Shown piece by piece: positions 32,431 to 43,212 of a DNA stretch of 64,000 nt. This DNA comes from Axinella damicornis. Taxonomy: Eukaryota > Porifera > Demospongiae > Axinellida > Axinellidae. The notes under the pieces were generated by a model. That model had not been told where the DNA came from and did no database searches. It was given only the letters and a program-made list of their open reading frames with translations. The first letter of the stretch is position 1; every line of letters starts with the position of its first letter. The translations under genes were made by a program, and so were the position numbers. The stretch spans positions 7,027,716-7,091,715 of the forward strand of contig OZ007508.1 of the NCBI GenBank assembly GCA_963931865.1, read 5' to 3'.

Positions 32431-32942
32431 TAGCCTCGTTCCCAGGCCATTCCCACCACCAGTATATATTTGCTCGCCTACAGTAATATAGTGGGGGAAG
32501 GCCTGGGATATCTGGTCATGTGCAGTTCCGTCAGGTAGACAGATGATCTGGTCATGTGCAGTGCCGTCAGGTAGACAGATGATCTGGTCATGTGCAGTGC
32601 CGTCAGGTAGACAGATGATCTGGTCATGTGCAGTGCCATCAGGTAGACAGATGGTAGACACACGGAGGGCAGTGCCCAACGAAGGATCTTGACGTCCTGT
32701 CTTGTATTGTCTGTCCGAGGTTGGATGTCGGAGCATTCGCGAGGTTACCGTTTGTTGTTCACAATGCCGGGGACGGATCAACGGAAACAGGACTGGTATT
32801 GTAATTATTTTTGGACACCACCCCCCCGTGTGTCTACACTCTGTGAACCTGCACGTGATCATATCTCCCAGGCCTTCCCCGCCGAATTTCATACTGGAAG
32901 CGATCAAATAATGGTGGTGGTAACGGCCTGGGAACGAGACTA
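32431..32942. mobile_element. MITE M2, long 512-bp copy
   Basis: The ends are TAGCCTCGTTCCCAGGC and its inverse (GGGAACGAGACTA). The flanks GTGGCAAAT and GTGCCAAAT match at 8 of 9 positions. Roughly 100 bases at each end are imperfect inverted copies that share a GGGAAGGCCTGGGA block. The interior holds a 36-bp tandem repeat (32511-32654). It may be a composite of nested M2 copies. Confidence 0.75.
32511..32654. repeat. 36-bp tandem repeat, four units
   Basis: A unit beginning TCTGGTCATGTGCAG recurs every 36 bases, four times, with one or two substitutions per unit. It lies inside the long M2 element. Because 36 is a multiple of three, it yields repetitive spurious reading frames on the minus strand. 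Confidence 0.9.
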
Positions 32943-33903
32943 GTGCCAAATGCCGTTGGTCAAAGTATCCATCTCTATAATGTTGGTAACAATAGTAACC
33001 ATGGTAACGGTGGAAAGGAGGTAGTTCCCTCTGACCAGTGGTATTGTCTCTGTTCCAATACTTGTTGTGATCTAAACATGCACCCTTTATTCCCATGGTG
33101 ATGAATCTGAATGTTACCTGCAGTGAATGACTTTCCCGGGAGACCCTGTGTACGGCAGATGCGTGCTAGTGCAGGAAAGCTCATAGCAAGACTTCAACAA
33201 GGTACAGTCATCTAGCTATATGCACACAATCTACCAGATCAAACGTGGAGGTTAGGCTATTTACCCTGGGAAGTGTGGTCAAGGTGGAGCTAAGACTAAA
33301 TTTCCCCATGATTACATGTCAACATGATATCCTTCTACGCAGTACAAGTCAAGGTGGGGAATTTTCCCCATGATTCCATATATTATAACTTCCAAGTCAA
33401 CACAGTAGGTATCTACCACAGTACTAGTAATAAGAGGCACGCTATTTCGAGGGCATGCAGGTGTGAGGTGAGACTGGGCTTTATATTGTTGTCCCATGAG
33501 CATCTTTGTCACTGACAGCAGGTGGATCAACAATGGGTTTTCTGCCGCTGATGCAGTTGCAATTGCATGCAACTCTCATCAGAATGTACTTCAAGCGATC
33601 ACTGCTGCAGTGATTATTAGGTGCTGTTGTTTACTCCCCGTGGGCCAGACATAGTTGACATGGAGAGCCCCCAGCTCGGGCCTCGATCTGGCAATACTGT
33701 TACAAGGCTGCGAGGGTTTTATGACGTTGCAAAGTAGCTGACAGCCTGAAACATAAAGCACGATCTTGCAAGTGCACATGTAGCCTCATTCCCACCTCCC
33801 ACGTGGTCTAGGAATAGAAAATCATCGCCTAGTGTGAACAGCTGCATGTCTAAGTGCTTATCAGTTTGTAGCGGAGGATGTGTTGAAAACTAAGTCATCA
33901 GTA

Positions 33904-34110
33904 TTTAAACCCGCTTCCGGTTGCGAGTGCCCCCGGAGGTTCAAAGGTCATGGCTGCAGTCAATTGAGCGACCATGGTGGTAACGCATGTAACAGTCTTG
34001 CCTAGTGAAGAGTTAACAATAGTTGGAGGCGATTCTGTGGAATTGGCATGCTCCTGCATCAGCTTTGGAATGAGGGTGAGGCCAGTATTCCACCGTTACA
34101 TAAATTAGAG
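33904..34110 (+). repeat. Partial, diverged R1 copy
   Basis: It runs from TTTAAACCCGCTTCCGG to CATAAATTAGAGCTGTTTA. More differences from the other copies (for example CCACCGTTACAT for CCGCCATTGCAT) suggest an older copy. Confidence 0.8.
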
Positions 34111-34595
34111 CTGTTTAGCTAAGCTTACAGGACTGTTACAGCGACAGAAAGGTTTCCGAGCCAGCCAGACTGACCCTTGCCTAGAGGTCCATCAATGTTA
34201 GTTAGTTTCCCGCCAAAACTTGCTACAAATTCAGCTTTTAAACCCGTTTCCGGTTGCGCGCGCCCCCAGAGGTTCAAAGGTCACGGCTGTTGTCAAGTAA
34301 GTAAACGGGCGTGCGCAAGACTATGTTACTGATTTGACGATAGTTGGAGGAGATACTGTGAAATGTTTATGCGAGCTTTGGAATGAGGGTGAGGTCAGTA
34401 TTCTGCCATTGCATAAATTAGAGCTGTTTACAGGATTGAATGCTTTTTCCATTCAACTGTATTGAAGGAGTTCAGATAATTTAGCATTAGCACAGTGGCT
34501 ATGCTTTGGGAGATATTTTACCCATTAATCAAGGTTTTGACATCAATGTGGCTGCCCAGCTAGCCCTTTGGCTTTACACGTGTGGTCATAAAAAG

Positions 34596-34643
34596 GTAGC
34601 CTCGTACCCAGGTTTTTCGCGTGCGGACCTGGGAACGAGGCTA
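34596..34643. mobile_element. MITE M2 short copy in the second R1 duplicate
   Basis: TAGCCTCGTACCCAGG and GGGAACGAGGCTA form the ends. Flanks ATAAAAAGG and ATAATAAGG match at 8 of 9 positions. It occupies the same site in R1 as the copy at 31768, so the insertion predates the R1 segment duplication. Confidence 0.8.
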
Positions 34644-34997
34644 ATAATAAGGTGTGTGTGTGTGTGTGTGTGGGTGGGGGGGGGGGGGGGGGGGGGGGGG
34701 GGTGCATTGCTAGCTCCTTCTGAATGATGCAGAAGGCTTCTTTGAAGGGCACCATCTTTGTACATACCTAAATTTCTGAAAAACAGTGGTGTCGCTTACG
34801 GATCTTCCGTAGCTGCATTTAGGGCTTCCTGAGATGCAGAAACCTGGACCAGCAACAGAAAGGTTTCCGATTCTCAGCATCCACGCGTACACTTCAATCC
34901 TTAGCACACACTCACCACACACACCCTCACACACGCACACCACACTCACACCACACACCACACTCACACCGCACACACACACACTCATACTACACAC

Positions 34998-35092
34998 TAG
35001 TCTCGTTCCCAGACCGTTTATCCAGCGCGTGTATCGCTTTCAGTACTAAAAGCGATCCGTGCTGGGGTTGGTTGGGTCTGGGACCGAGACTA
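34998..35092. mobile_element. MITE M2 copy inside a CA repeat
   Basis: TAGTCTCGTTCCCAGACC and its inverse bound 95 bases. The flanks are CA-rich on both sides, so the target duplication cannot be resolved. The sister R1 segment at 32100-32160 has a CA repeat without this element, which gives an empty site. Confidence 0.75.
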
Positions 35093-35513
35093 ACCACACA
35101 CACACACTCACACCACACACACACACACAGAGATGCCAACTACTTAGCAAGTAAATGAGTGAGATGTGCTGTGAAAATGCATTAGCCATGCTACTTTAAC
35201 AACTCAACACTCTATCATTGTATACAGGTATACACGAACACTGTATACGAGAAGCACCTTTGCTGTAGCTATCCGAAGAACAGCAACAACATTGGTCATG
35301 TACCACGAGACATTGATTAAGCCAAAATTGACAGAAACAGCACTCCTGTTCTGTGGGGTGATTGCATGATGTGCCAACAATGGAACAGCGAACCAAAATT
35401 GGCAGAAACAGCACTCCTGCACAGCACACCAAGGATACACAGTGAAGCCAGAAGTCTTCTCTTTACTGCATGTACACTAGCTGCCACTTGTTGTGGAGGG
35501 CATCCTGCATGCA

Positions 35514-35605
35514 TAGCCTCATTCCAAAGCCATCTACATCTTCCAGTTTTTATCGTTCAAAAATACTCAAAAACTGGTGGTGTAGAAAGCCTGGGAACGA
35601 GGCTA
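35514..35605. mobile_element. MITE M2 copy
   Basis: The ends TAGCCTCATTCC and GGGAACGAGGCTA are flanked by TGCATGCA on both sides (8-bp target duplication). The interior has a short inverted pair around CCAGTTTTT and AAAAACTGG. Confidence 0.8.
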
Positions 35606-35959
35606 TGCATGCATTTATACCAGGCTAATATGCTAGGTATCTTGAGCTGTGTAGGAATGAGACATGAAGCTGAATTTGCACCATTGTGATCTGCATGAAT
35701 GGAGCATTCCAATCACGCCACCATCAGCCACCCTAAAGAAAAGGAGTACTGTTTCTGCCAATTTAGGTTTACGTAATTCCAAAATTGGCATGTCGAATGG
35801 TGCCATATAATTGGTAGAGCCAAAATGTGTGCAGAAACATACCTCGTTACATGAGTATATCTCTTTTCACCCCTTTCTTTGTTTTTGTTCTGTGCTATTT
35901 CCTGTTCTCCTTTGTATCCATGTCAAACTTAGGTTCTACTGTACATTATACACCCATAT

Positions 35960-36011
<52 letters not shown>

Positions 36012-36330
36012 CTGACACGGGCACTTGGTGGACACGCCTCTGTGAAAAGAAATGTACCTCAAGCCACCAGACGTTCTCCGCTGGTGGGTGTGGATGTCTG
36101 GGAATGAGACTATGGAAATTGACCAATGTCCGCATGTTGTTTTGACTTCTGGTACTGAATCATACTGTTACATGTGTGTGGGTGTGTGAGCATAGCTAGT
36201 GCAGTGTATTTCTGTTACCCCTCCAGATTGAGTTCCTGAACTCAGTGATTGCTGACCTACAACATATTACTAGAAACAAAGTTTTCTTACAAAAATTACA
36301 AACGATTTAGTGATGGCCATCCCGATCGAC

Positions 36331-36463
36331 TCCCGAAAAAGCAGACAAACAAGGAATGCCATTAACCAGCCTCAGTCCCATCCCATTAAAAAATGTAGGA
36401 TTTAGGGATGGGATGGGACTGAGGCTGGTTAATGGCATTCCTTGTTTGTCTGCTTTTTCGGGA
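36331..36463. repeat. Perfect 56-bp inverted repeat with a 21-base loop
   Basis: The arms 36331-36386 and 36408-36463 are exact inverse copies, starting TCCCGAAAAAGCAGACAAAC. The loop is AT-rich. No target duplication is evident at the borders. A transcript would form a long perfect hairpin. It could be a snap-back duplication or a young MITE. Confidence 0.9.
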
Positions 36464-36946
36464 TTCGATTGAGCGCATGGAATGCGTAAGTTTCTTCTAA
36501 CGATAGGGGTAATGATGGATGTATAACCAAAATGTTTGATTGAACAATCTCTAGCTAGGTCATCACCGTGCAAAGGAGAGCTGCCTTGATGGATGTGGTT
36601 GAGGATCCTACTGCTCAGGGCAGCACAATTGCTCCTGTGATTCACATGATCCATTATTGCTTTTATATAATTATACCAAAAGTGATCATATTGCTCTTGG
36701 GTAGAGTATATACATTATAGATAGATAAAGAATGACAAGATAGATAGATGAATACTGAACTCAGTATACCTCCCTTCACGTCAAACCGAGTTTCTCACTA
36801 GCGATCACAAAAATGCTTACTGATACCAAACTGGTAGGTACCACTAGGATACGTTCATAGATGATAGCTCCTAGGAGTGTGCCACCAGACGACGGATTAG
36901 ACAGATTCAGCAAACACTTCGAAGTTCAAACGCCAAAACTGTAGCC

Positions 36947-37342
36947 TCACTCGCAGTTCTGCATGGTCAGTATTGGTACGTACGTAGTTACGTCATGAGA
37001 AGAAAGCCACGCCTCCATGATGGCACAGTCACGATAGATCTTGGCAAGAACAGGTTGGCAGAAATTCCTTGCAGCGGTAGTGATGCACCAGATGATGGAT
37101 TCACAAGGATTCAGCTGATCAGCAAGTGCCCGAAATGCAACCATCACCAGCAAAAAAGAAAGCAATGTGCGTTGCATGTGAACTGCGCATGCGCATTTGG
37201 CACGCGTGACCTCTGGTTGCATCAAAATGGCTTCGTGCTAGCAATTCACGGAATCGTAGCTAGCCAGAAGTGCCGTTCCTGCCAGTATGTAGTCAAAAGG
37301 GCCGAAAGGAGCTACTACGACGAAAGCGATGTTGCTCTGTGA
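36947..37342. other. Open frames on both strands, function unknown
   Basis: On the minus strand a frame ending at 36947 contains MQRTLLSFLLVMVAFRALA, which looks like a signal peptide, followed by a Cys-containing stretch (NPCESIIWC, ARNFCQPVL). On the plus strand 36995-37342 has CPKCNHH, CALHVNCAC and KCRSCQ. Either could be real and the other a shadow. I recognise no family and no exon partner. Confidence 0.2.
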
Positions 37343-37675
37343 GTGAACTAGCTCAGGAAATGCTTTTGTTGTCCGGCTATGCTAGTCAATGAGAAAGAAG
37401 AAAGAAGTAAGAAATCGGAATTTTACGGCGACTTATTTCTCGACTCCCGCGTACTCTCAGGTACGTTTGCGAGTGTTTTTTGTGAAGTGCTAGGCAGTAT
37501 CATTCTGTCTGCATGCTTGGTTTGGGGGGTAGTAGCTTCTTTGGCCGTTTTCCTGCTGGTGCATCAGTATGGTATTTCGAAATTTCCTTAGCCATCCCTA
37601 AAATTTAATAGAGAACGCTACCGCGTTCTCTGATACTGGAGACAGTGGAGGCTGACTGCATGGACCACTGTGAAG

Positions 37676-37895
37676 TACGTTAATTTGTCTACATGGGGAA
37701 AGATTGCTGCTAGCCTAACCTCCGTGATTGGGAAGGATTGCTGCTACAGGCGCCTAACCTCACTCATTGGGAAGGGTTGCAGCCTCGCCCATTGGGAAGG
37801 GTTACTGCTAGCCCAGCCTCTTGCTGCTAGCCTATCCTCACTCATGGAGAGTTAGTTAGCCTCACTCATGGGGAAGGATTGCTGCTAGCCCAGCG
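37676..37895 (+). repeat. Degenerate GGGAAGGATTGCTGCTAGCC tandem repeat
   Basis: About seven diverged units of 25-30 bases around ATTGGGAAGGATTGCTGCTAGCC. No coding content. Confidence 0.7.
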
Positions 37896-38071
37896 TTGAT
37901 GGCTTGCATATCGAGGAAGGTGTGTTTAGAAAAAATTAGCAAAGGAATGCTACATTTCTGCTCAACATCTTGGATGGGACATTGCAGACATGCATGGTCT
38001 TGTGTGCATATTGCTAAGAGAGTGCATCTGTGGATATATTTTTATATGAGACTGCACCCAATGCTAGCTTC

Positions 38072-38352
38072 GTCTCTCTTAGACATCAATAATAATTATT
38101 AATTTCAGGTTGTTATTGCATAATAATTGTTTATTGTTCTGTTGGTACGTGCATTAACTTCAGGTTGTTATTGCACTGTTCTGCTGACATCTTGTACATT
38201 CAGGAATTTATTGCGTCTCTCTTAGACATCAATAATTAATTTGTTGTTATTGCATATTTGTTTATTGTTCTGTTGGTACGTGCATTAACTTCAGGTTGTT
38301 ATTGCACATTGTTTATTGTTCTGTTGGCATCTTGTACGTTCAGGAATTTATT
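38072..38352 (+). repeat. Tandem duplication of about 140 bp
   Basis: CGTCTCTCTTAGACATCAAT begins both copies (38071 and 38213), and both contain GGTACGTGCATTAACTTCAG and end near TTCAGGAATTTATTG. Small indels separate the copies. Confidence 0.85.
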
Positions 38353-38379
38353 GTGCCACAGGAAATTGCATCATACCCA

Positions 38380-38652
38380 CCCCCACCGACACCCCCTCCC
38401 CACCCACATCCCCCTCCCCACCCCACCCACACCCACACCCCCCACCCCACCCACACCCCCCACCCCACCCACACCCACACCCCCCAACCCATCCCACCCA
38501 CCCTATCCCCTAGCCTAATGCTCCCCAACCCCCAATGCTCCCCACCCCCCAATGCTCCCCACCCCCAATGCTCCCCACCCCCCAATGCTCCCCACCCCCC
38601 TATGCTCCCCACCCCCCAATGCTCCCCACCCCCCAATGCTCCCCACCCCCAC
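38380..38652 (+). repeat. C-rich minisatellites: CCCACCCACAC and 17-bp CCAATGCTCCCCACCCC
   Basis: The left part is a CCCACACC/CCACCC repeat, and the right part (38513-38652) has about eight units of CCAATGCTCCCCACCCC. The proline-rich frames here are artefacts of composition. Confidence 0.92.
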
Positions 38653-39106
38653 TATCTATACCGAACTTACCCTATAGGAGAAAGGAATAGCAAGGATTAA
38701 GTTAAGGTTAGGGCTCTCCTAACTTTAACCTAATCCGAGCTAAACCTACCCGAATGACTGAGACCGAACTTTACGCTCCTTATATACCCGCAAAAGCCTC
38801 CCGGGGAAGCTGTCATTTGATTGGTTGGAATCCGCGGTAAACCTTAACGCGGGAACGGGTAATGCTTTTGATTGGTTGGAAATTACAACTGCAGATTTTG
38901 GCGGGAAACACCAGCTGGTTGCGTCTCTGTCGTTTTCTGATACTGTTCAGCTCTTCTGGTAAGTCCTCTGCCACTGGCACCCCCTCTGTTACTGTCGTTG
39001 CAGCTGACTATCCTCGATCGTTCCCAGCCCCACGCACAGCTTTTCGCCATTTAGTTTGTTCGAACGAAGCTAGCTAGCAGTTGAATGCGCAAGTAGGCTG
39101 TAACCG

Positions 39107-39275
39107 TACCCAGGACGCACTCTAGTTTGATTACCACACCTTTGTACCGTCGGAGGAGGGGACGTAGTCTCTCGAGCCGGCCTCTCGGACCCCAGGACGC
39201 ACTCTAGTTCATTCCCGCCTTGTACCGTTGGAGGAGGGACGTAGTCTCCCGAGCCGGCCTCTCGCCACACCCCTG
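39107..39275 (+). repeat. Two tandem copies of an 82-bp GC-rich unit
   Basis: CCCAGGACGCACTCTAGTT begins each copy, followed by TTGTACCGT, GGAGGAGGG, ACGTAGTCTC and GAGCCGGCCTCTCG. There is no coding content. Confidence 0.85.
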
Positions 39276-39558
39276 TAGTGGGTGTGGCTTGCCCCATGAG
39301 AGTAGAGGAGACGGGGAACGGTCGCTGAAATACCTGCCACGGTCACTCTACAAATGCCATGACCGCTGTCCTCCACCAGTGTCTCTGAGAAGGAGGAAGA
39401 GATGAGAGAGTTGGCAGATACTGTGGAGATGGATTCCTCGGACAAAAAGAGATGCTAAATAGAGCTGAGAGAGTGGTACGTGGAAGAGAGTAGACTAGTT
39501 GAATAGGTAGTGAAGATCAAGGGGTGGTCACTATAGCTACAATGCATGCCATAATCAG

Positions 39559-39670
39559 AGCTGCGACTGGGGTCGGAGTCGCAACCTGTGACAATCCAAA
39601 AACTGACCGTGACAGTGCGACCACACTGCTGAACTGCCTGTGACTGTACATGTTGCATTATGACTGTGTG
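39559..39670 (+). repeat. Partial copy of MITE M5
   Basis: It begins AGAGCTGCGACTGGGGTC and continues with CCAAAAACTG and AACTGCCTGTGACTG blocks, colinear with 18306-18400. Only one end is present. Confidence 0.65.
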
Positions 39671-39919
39671 ACTTTCTTGTTGGTAACCATACACACCCAC
39701 ACCACACCTACATCCACCATTGCAGTTTGGGCGATTTTATCAGTAACGTCTTCCACTGCTTCTTAGTTCAATTTTTTAATTGCATGGAAGCTTGGGAGAG
39801 ACGGGTACCTCAAGTCCGTCCGTCCCTCCCTCTCTCCCTCCCTCCCTCCCTCCCCCTCCCTCCCAGGCTCTCCTGAACTCACCTATTCAGCAAGAATGTC
39901 ATCACAAAAGCAAGCAAGA

Positions 39920-40190
39920 ATCCTCATGACGCAGAGTTGTGCTCATTGACAAGCAGGATCTGGAGAGGGAATGGGAGGAGGTCTGTCTGTCTGTCCGAGG
40001 AGAGGTAGGACTGCCTCGAGCAGGCATACAGACACATTCGGCAATTCTGTTCTCATCTTGGCCCACTGCGGTCATGGATGGCTAAAGTACTTGTGCTGCC
40101 CATGTTAGATGATTCTGAGCCTGTACACGGTGACATTGACATCACAGATGATCTGATCGATCAGAGTGCTCACTCTGTGAGTGTTAGTGC
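39920..40190 (+). pseudogene. Spectrin-repeat-like exon remnant 1
   Basis: One frame reads DLEREWEEVCLSVR. After a stop in another frame comes LEQAYRHIRQFCSHLGPLRS, then W-MAKVLVLPMLDD and a DLIDQSAHS end at a possible donor (gtgagtgtt). Leu/Trp spacing and the L-x-SW block suggest a spectrin-type three-helix repeat. The TAG and frame change suggest decay. It links in register with the exon at 40473. Confidence 0.35.
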
Positions 40191-40472
40191 AGCTTGCTAG
40201 AACACTGTTGCAGTATGGCACTCATAATTATAGACTACAACGTTAGCTAACTGTTCATCGTCCACGGGGTGTATTATTGGGTAGCATTAGTTAACTAAGT
40301 ACACCATAATAATGCTTTCAGTTCCTCCCTCCTCCCTCTCCCCTCTCTCCCTCCCCCCACTTCCCTCCCTCCTCCCTCTTCCTTCTCTCCTCCCTCCTCC
40401 CTCCCCCCCTCCCCCCCACTTACCTCCCCCACTTCCCTCCCTCTTCCCTCCCTCATTCCCTCCCCCACCCCC

Positions 40473-40560
40473 AGTCCTTTCAAAGGGAGTTTGGATCCCA
40501 CCAGAAGAGCATCGATGCAGCCAACACCAGTGGGGAACACCTGATCAGCAAGATATCTCA
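40473..40560 (+). CDS. Spectrin-repeat-like exon 2
   Basis: After a CT-rich tract and acceptor (acccccag) the frame reads SFQREFGSHQKSIDAANTSG and EHLISKIS up to a gtgagc donor. The F..E...H...ID..N..G..LI pattern is typical of the second helix of spectrin or plakin repeats. The parent gene is not identified, and another possible piece (40653-40730) runs into the poly(G) tract. Confidence 0.4.
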
Positions 40561-40729
40561 GTGAGCAGTATACTATGCATAATGTACAAACTCAGTGAAC
40601 AGTATACTCCGCATTCACTAACTCAGTTCACTAACTCAGTGATCATCTGCAGTCCAACAAGAAGTACTGCATCGATGGACACTTTGAGAACTCAGATGAC
40701 TTCGGATTCGCCCTAAGGATGAACGTGTT

Positions 40730-40730
<1 letters not shown>

Positions 40731-40794
<64 letters not shown>
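40731..40794 (+). repeat. 64-base uninterrupted G homopolymer
   Basis: An exact run of 64 G follows TGAACGTGTTC. It directly abuts a frame that could be coding (KKYCIDGHFENSDDFGFALR). Such a run would form G-quadruplexes and is prone to length errors in sequencing. Confidence 0.95.
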
Positions 40795-40795
<1 letters not shown>

Positions 40796-40954
40796 ATGGA
40801 CTGAACGACTTCCAGACTAGCTTCTTCTTGGGATGAATGCCATATAGTCACTGTGTGTCTTTACAAATTTGGTGGCATATCCTGCAGGAGTCTTGTGCAA
40901 CATAATTCTGTAGAACAGATCATGTGACTGTCATCTGATTATGATGTGGTTCTT

Positions 40955-41540
40955 GCCATGTGACGTTTTACATGCATAATTCTGTGGAGGATTAAAGGCA
41001 TTGTGTGTGGTGTGTGTGTGCAACTGCCAAAGCAAGCCTATGCGCTATATGAAAATCACCACCTCCTACAATAGCCTCGTTCCCAGTTCCCAGGCCTTAA
41101 GCTCACCCCAGCATTTGTCGCTTGCAGTACAGTACTACATGCAACAAATGCTGGGGTGAGAAGGCATGGGAACGAGGCTACTCCTACAAAGGGTCAGAGC
41201 TAGGTTTTCAGTGCCACCTGTGCCTCTGAGCATTCCTGCAGTGATTTGTGGGTTCTACATTACATTGTGCTATACTCCTGCAGATATGCCACCGAATTTG
41301 CGAAGCTTGGAAAGACGTTCAGCCAACCAAAGGGATTTGTCACAGGTGTCAAGAATGATGTAAGAGAAGAGATCATGTGATTATCATGTGCCATGTGATC
41401 GACTTTCACATGTGATTAAAGGCATTGTGTGTGCAACTGCAAAGCGAGTTGACACGGTATATGAAAACCACTCCCTTCCGACAAAGGGCCAGAGCTAGGT
41501 TTCAGTGCCACAGAGAATTCCTGCATTAATTATTTCTCCG
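40955..41540 (+). repeat. Two diverged tandem copies of about 150-200 bp
   Basis: GATTAAAGGCATTGTGTGTG, then ATATGAAAA, CACC and AAAGGG-CAGAGCTAGGTTT appear at 40990-41215 and again at 41415-41505. The first copy is lengthened by an M2 insertion (41072-41180). The second ends at the assembly gap. Confidence 0.75.
41072..41180. mobile_element. MITE M2 copy with perfect 9-bp target duplication
   Basis: TAGCCTCGTTCCCAG and its inverse bound 109 bases, with CTCCTACAA repeated exactly on both sides. A diverged duplicate of the host sequence at about 41450-41510 lacks the element and shows the empty site. Confidence 0.88.
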
Positions 41541-41740
41541 NNNNNNNNNNNNNNNNNNNNNNNNNNNNNNNNNNNNNNNNNNNNNNNNNNNNNNNNNNNN
41601 NNNNNNNNNNNNNNNNNNNNNNNNNNNNNNNNNNNNNNNNNNNNNNNNNNNNNNNNNNNNNNNNNNNNNNNNNNNNNNNNNNNNNNNNNNNNNNNNNNNN
41701 NNNNNNNNNNNNNNNNNNNNNNNNNNNNNNNNNNNNNNNN
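41541..41740. other. Assembly gap of 200 N
   Basis: Exactly 200 N, a typical placeholder length. It lies between the local duplication at 40955-41540 and the 3' part of the FAM13-like gene, so the last exons of that gene could be missing here. Confidence 0.98.
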
Positions 41741-42160
41741 GTTTGTGCCTTACAGGGCTAACGTACGTTGTGCACTCAGGCAATACAGTAATGATCTTGG
41801 GCCCTCGACAGTGAATTAACCCCACCATGCATAAAACTGGTACATGTACATAAACATGTGCATACTATACACGCTATGCATCCCAATGTAGAATCATTGC
41901 CATTATAGCAACCATGCCCACAACGCACACTGCACTGGTTTGACATATGTAACAATATTTTGACACTGCGTATATCCCAATTAAGGTCCCTGAGTCATGA
42001 AAATGTATCACAAGATCAAGTGTGATAGGGCGCAGTCCCGTTCAGCATGACATCTAGACAGCAGCACATTAGATACAGAGTCTAATTCATTCACAAAAAG
42101 GTGCACATTTCCAGAAATGTTTTTCATATCTTGGCAAATGCTTGGTAGGCTTACGCTTAC

Positions 42161-43212
42161 CTCTGAGGCTCTTTCTAAGTTTGGAGAGCTCCTCGAGCTG
42201 TGGCCTCACTGGAGACCTCTCTCCACCAGAGGGCTGCAAGGAAGCAATGTGAGAGCATGTATCACCTGATGTCATCCATGGTGCAATTAGATGGGAGGTG
42301 TTCATTCATATACATACGTAGTTCCACAAGTGATAAACGATTGAAAGAGGGAAGTGTTCGGCTGAAATATGTAACATGGGCTGATGGAGAAGAGTGGCCT
42401 AGTCTAACTCAATAACATTGGATTTGCCCCCCCCCCCCCCCCCCCCCCCCGCCAAAGTTGAGATACCCTTAAAAATGTGCGAGTCTGGATCATTCAGCCA
42501 CATCTCAACCAGGACATAATTTCCTTAAGGCCAGGAACTCGCATGTTATCTCAACCATTGCCTCCTTGCATATGACTCATGTCTCAGGATGCTGTTCAGA
42601 ATGAAGGTTTGGCCGTCAGAACATTCCTATGATATCTTGCGATGTGTGCACATACGTAACGTACCTTGTGACCATACTTTGCGACAAAGTCAGCTTCAAA
42701 TTCTCTGATGGCTGTCTTCAGTTCTACGTGCAGCAAGAAACAAAGCGCATGATCTCAACATTCATGTGATCTGACAATTGCATGCACGGTAAAAGGTGAA
42801 AACATGCACACATGATAAGCTGATTGCATGCACTTTGAAGAGAGTGAAGTGCACAGAATTACTATCCTCCCATAGCTAGGCTACCAGTTTATACTCTAAA
42901 GTGGACAGTTTTGCCACAAGCTGTCTTTCAAAATGCTTGCAGCAGAGTACAAGAAGAAGGTCGGAGGGTCTGCATGATGCCGTTAAGGAGGAGGGAGGGT
43001 CTGCATGATGCGGTTGGTGCCTATCCTATATTATGAGATGTTACAGGCTGACATTGTCCTACATGCTTCCAATTTAAGAGAGAATTTGTGGTATGAACAC
43101 GTCTTACCGTGGATCCTGTGGCTCAGCTCCTTTGCTGTGGCAATGCTGGTCGTCTGTTGTGGCGAGGCTGGAGCCGCTCTGTCCTCTCCCCTGGTACCGT
43201 CCTCATCCCTGC
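42161..43212 (-). CDS. C-terminal exons (43212-43108, 42723-42665, 42233-42161)
   Basis: They encode DEDGTRGEDRAAPASPQQTT and KELSHRIH, then ELKTAIREFEADFVAKYGHK, then SGGERSPVRPQLEELSKLRK. The charged helix ELKTAIREFEADF resembles the C-terminal coiled-coil block of FAM13 proteins. The first exon uses a non-optimal acceptor (gtgag/gcagg) required by the phase. The last exon either continues to a TGA at 42087-42089 by read-through or splices on toward the assembly gap. Confidence 0.7.

Larger units (their letters stand above)
34207..35260 (+). repeat. R1 segment duplicate 2
   Basis: Same block order as 31390-32300: R1, M2, TG-poly(G), the unique block with ACAGTGGTGTCGCTTACGGA, a CA repeat, then GATGCCAACTACTTAGC and TATACACGAACACTGTATAC. 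It additionally carries an M2 copy at 34998-35092. The duplicates are similar enough to be a fairly recent segmental duplication. Confidence 0.88.

Noticed and set aside
32401..33096. 231-residue minus-strand frame with ICLPDGTAHDQI repeats
   Set aside because: Spans a long M2 element and its 36-bp tandem repeat; the repeat period explains the open frame.
38296..38700. Proline-rich frame of 134 residues
   Set aside because: It is a C-rich minisatellite in all frames; no domain or exon border supports it.
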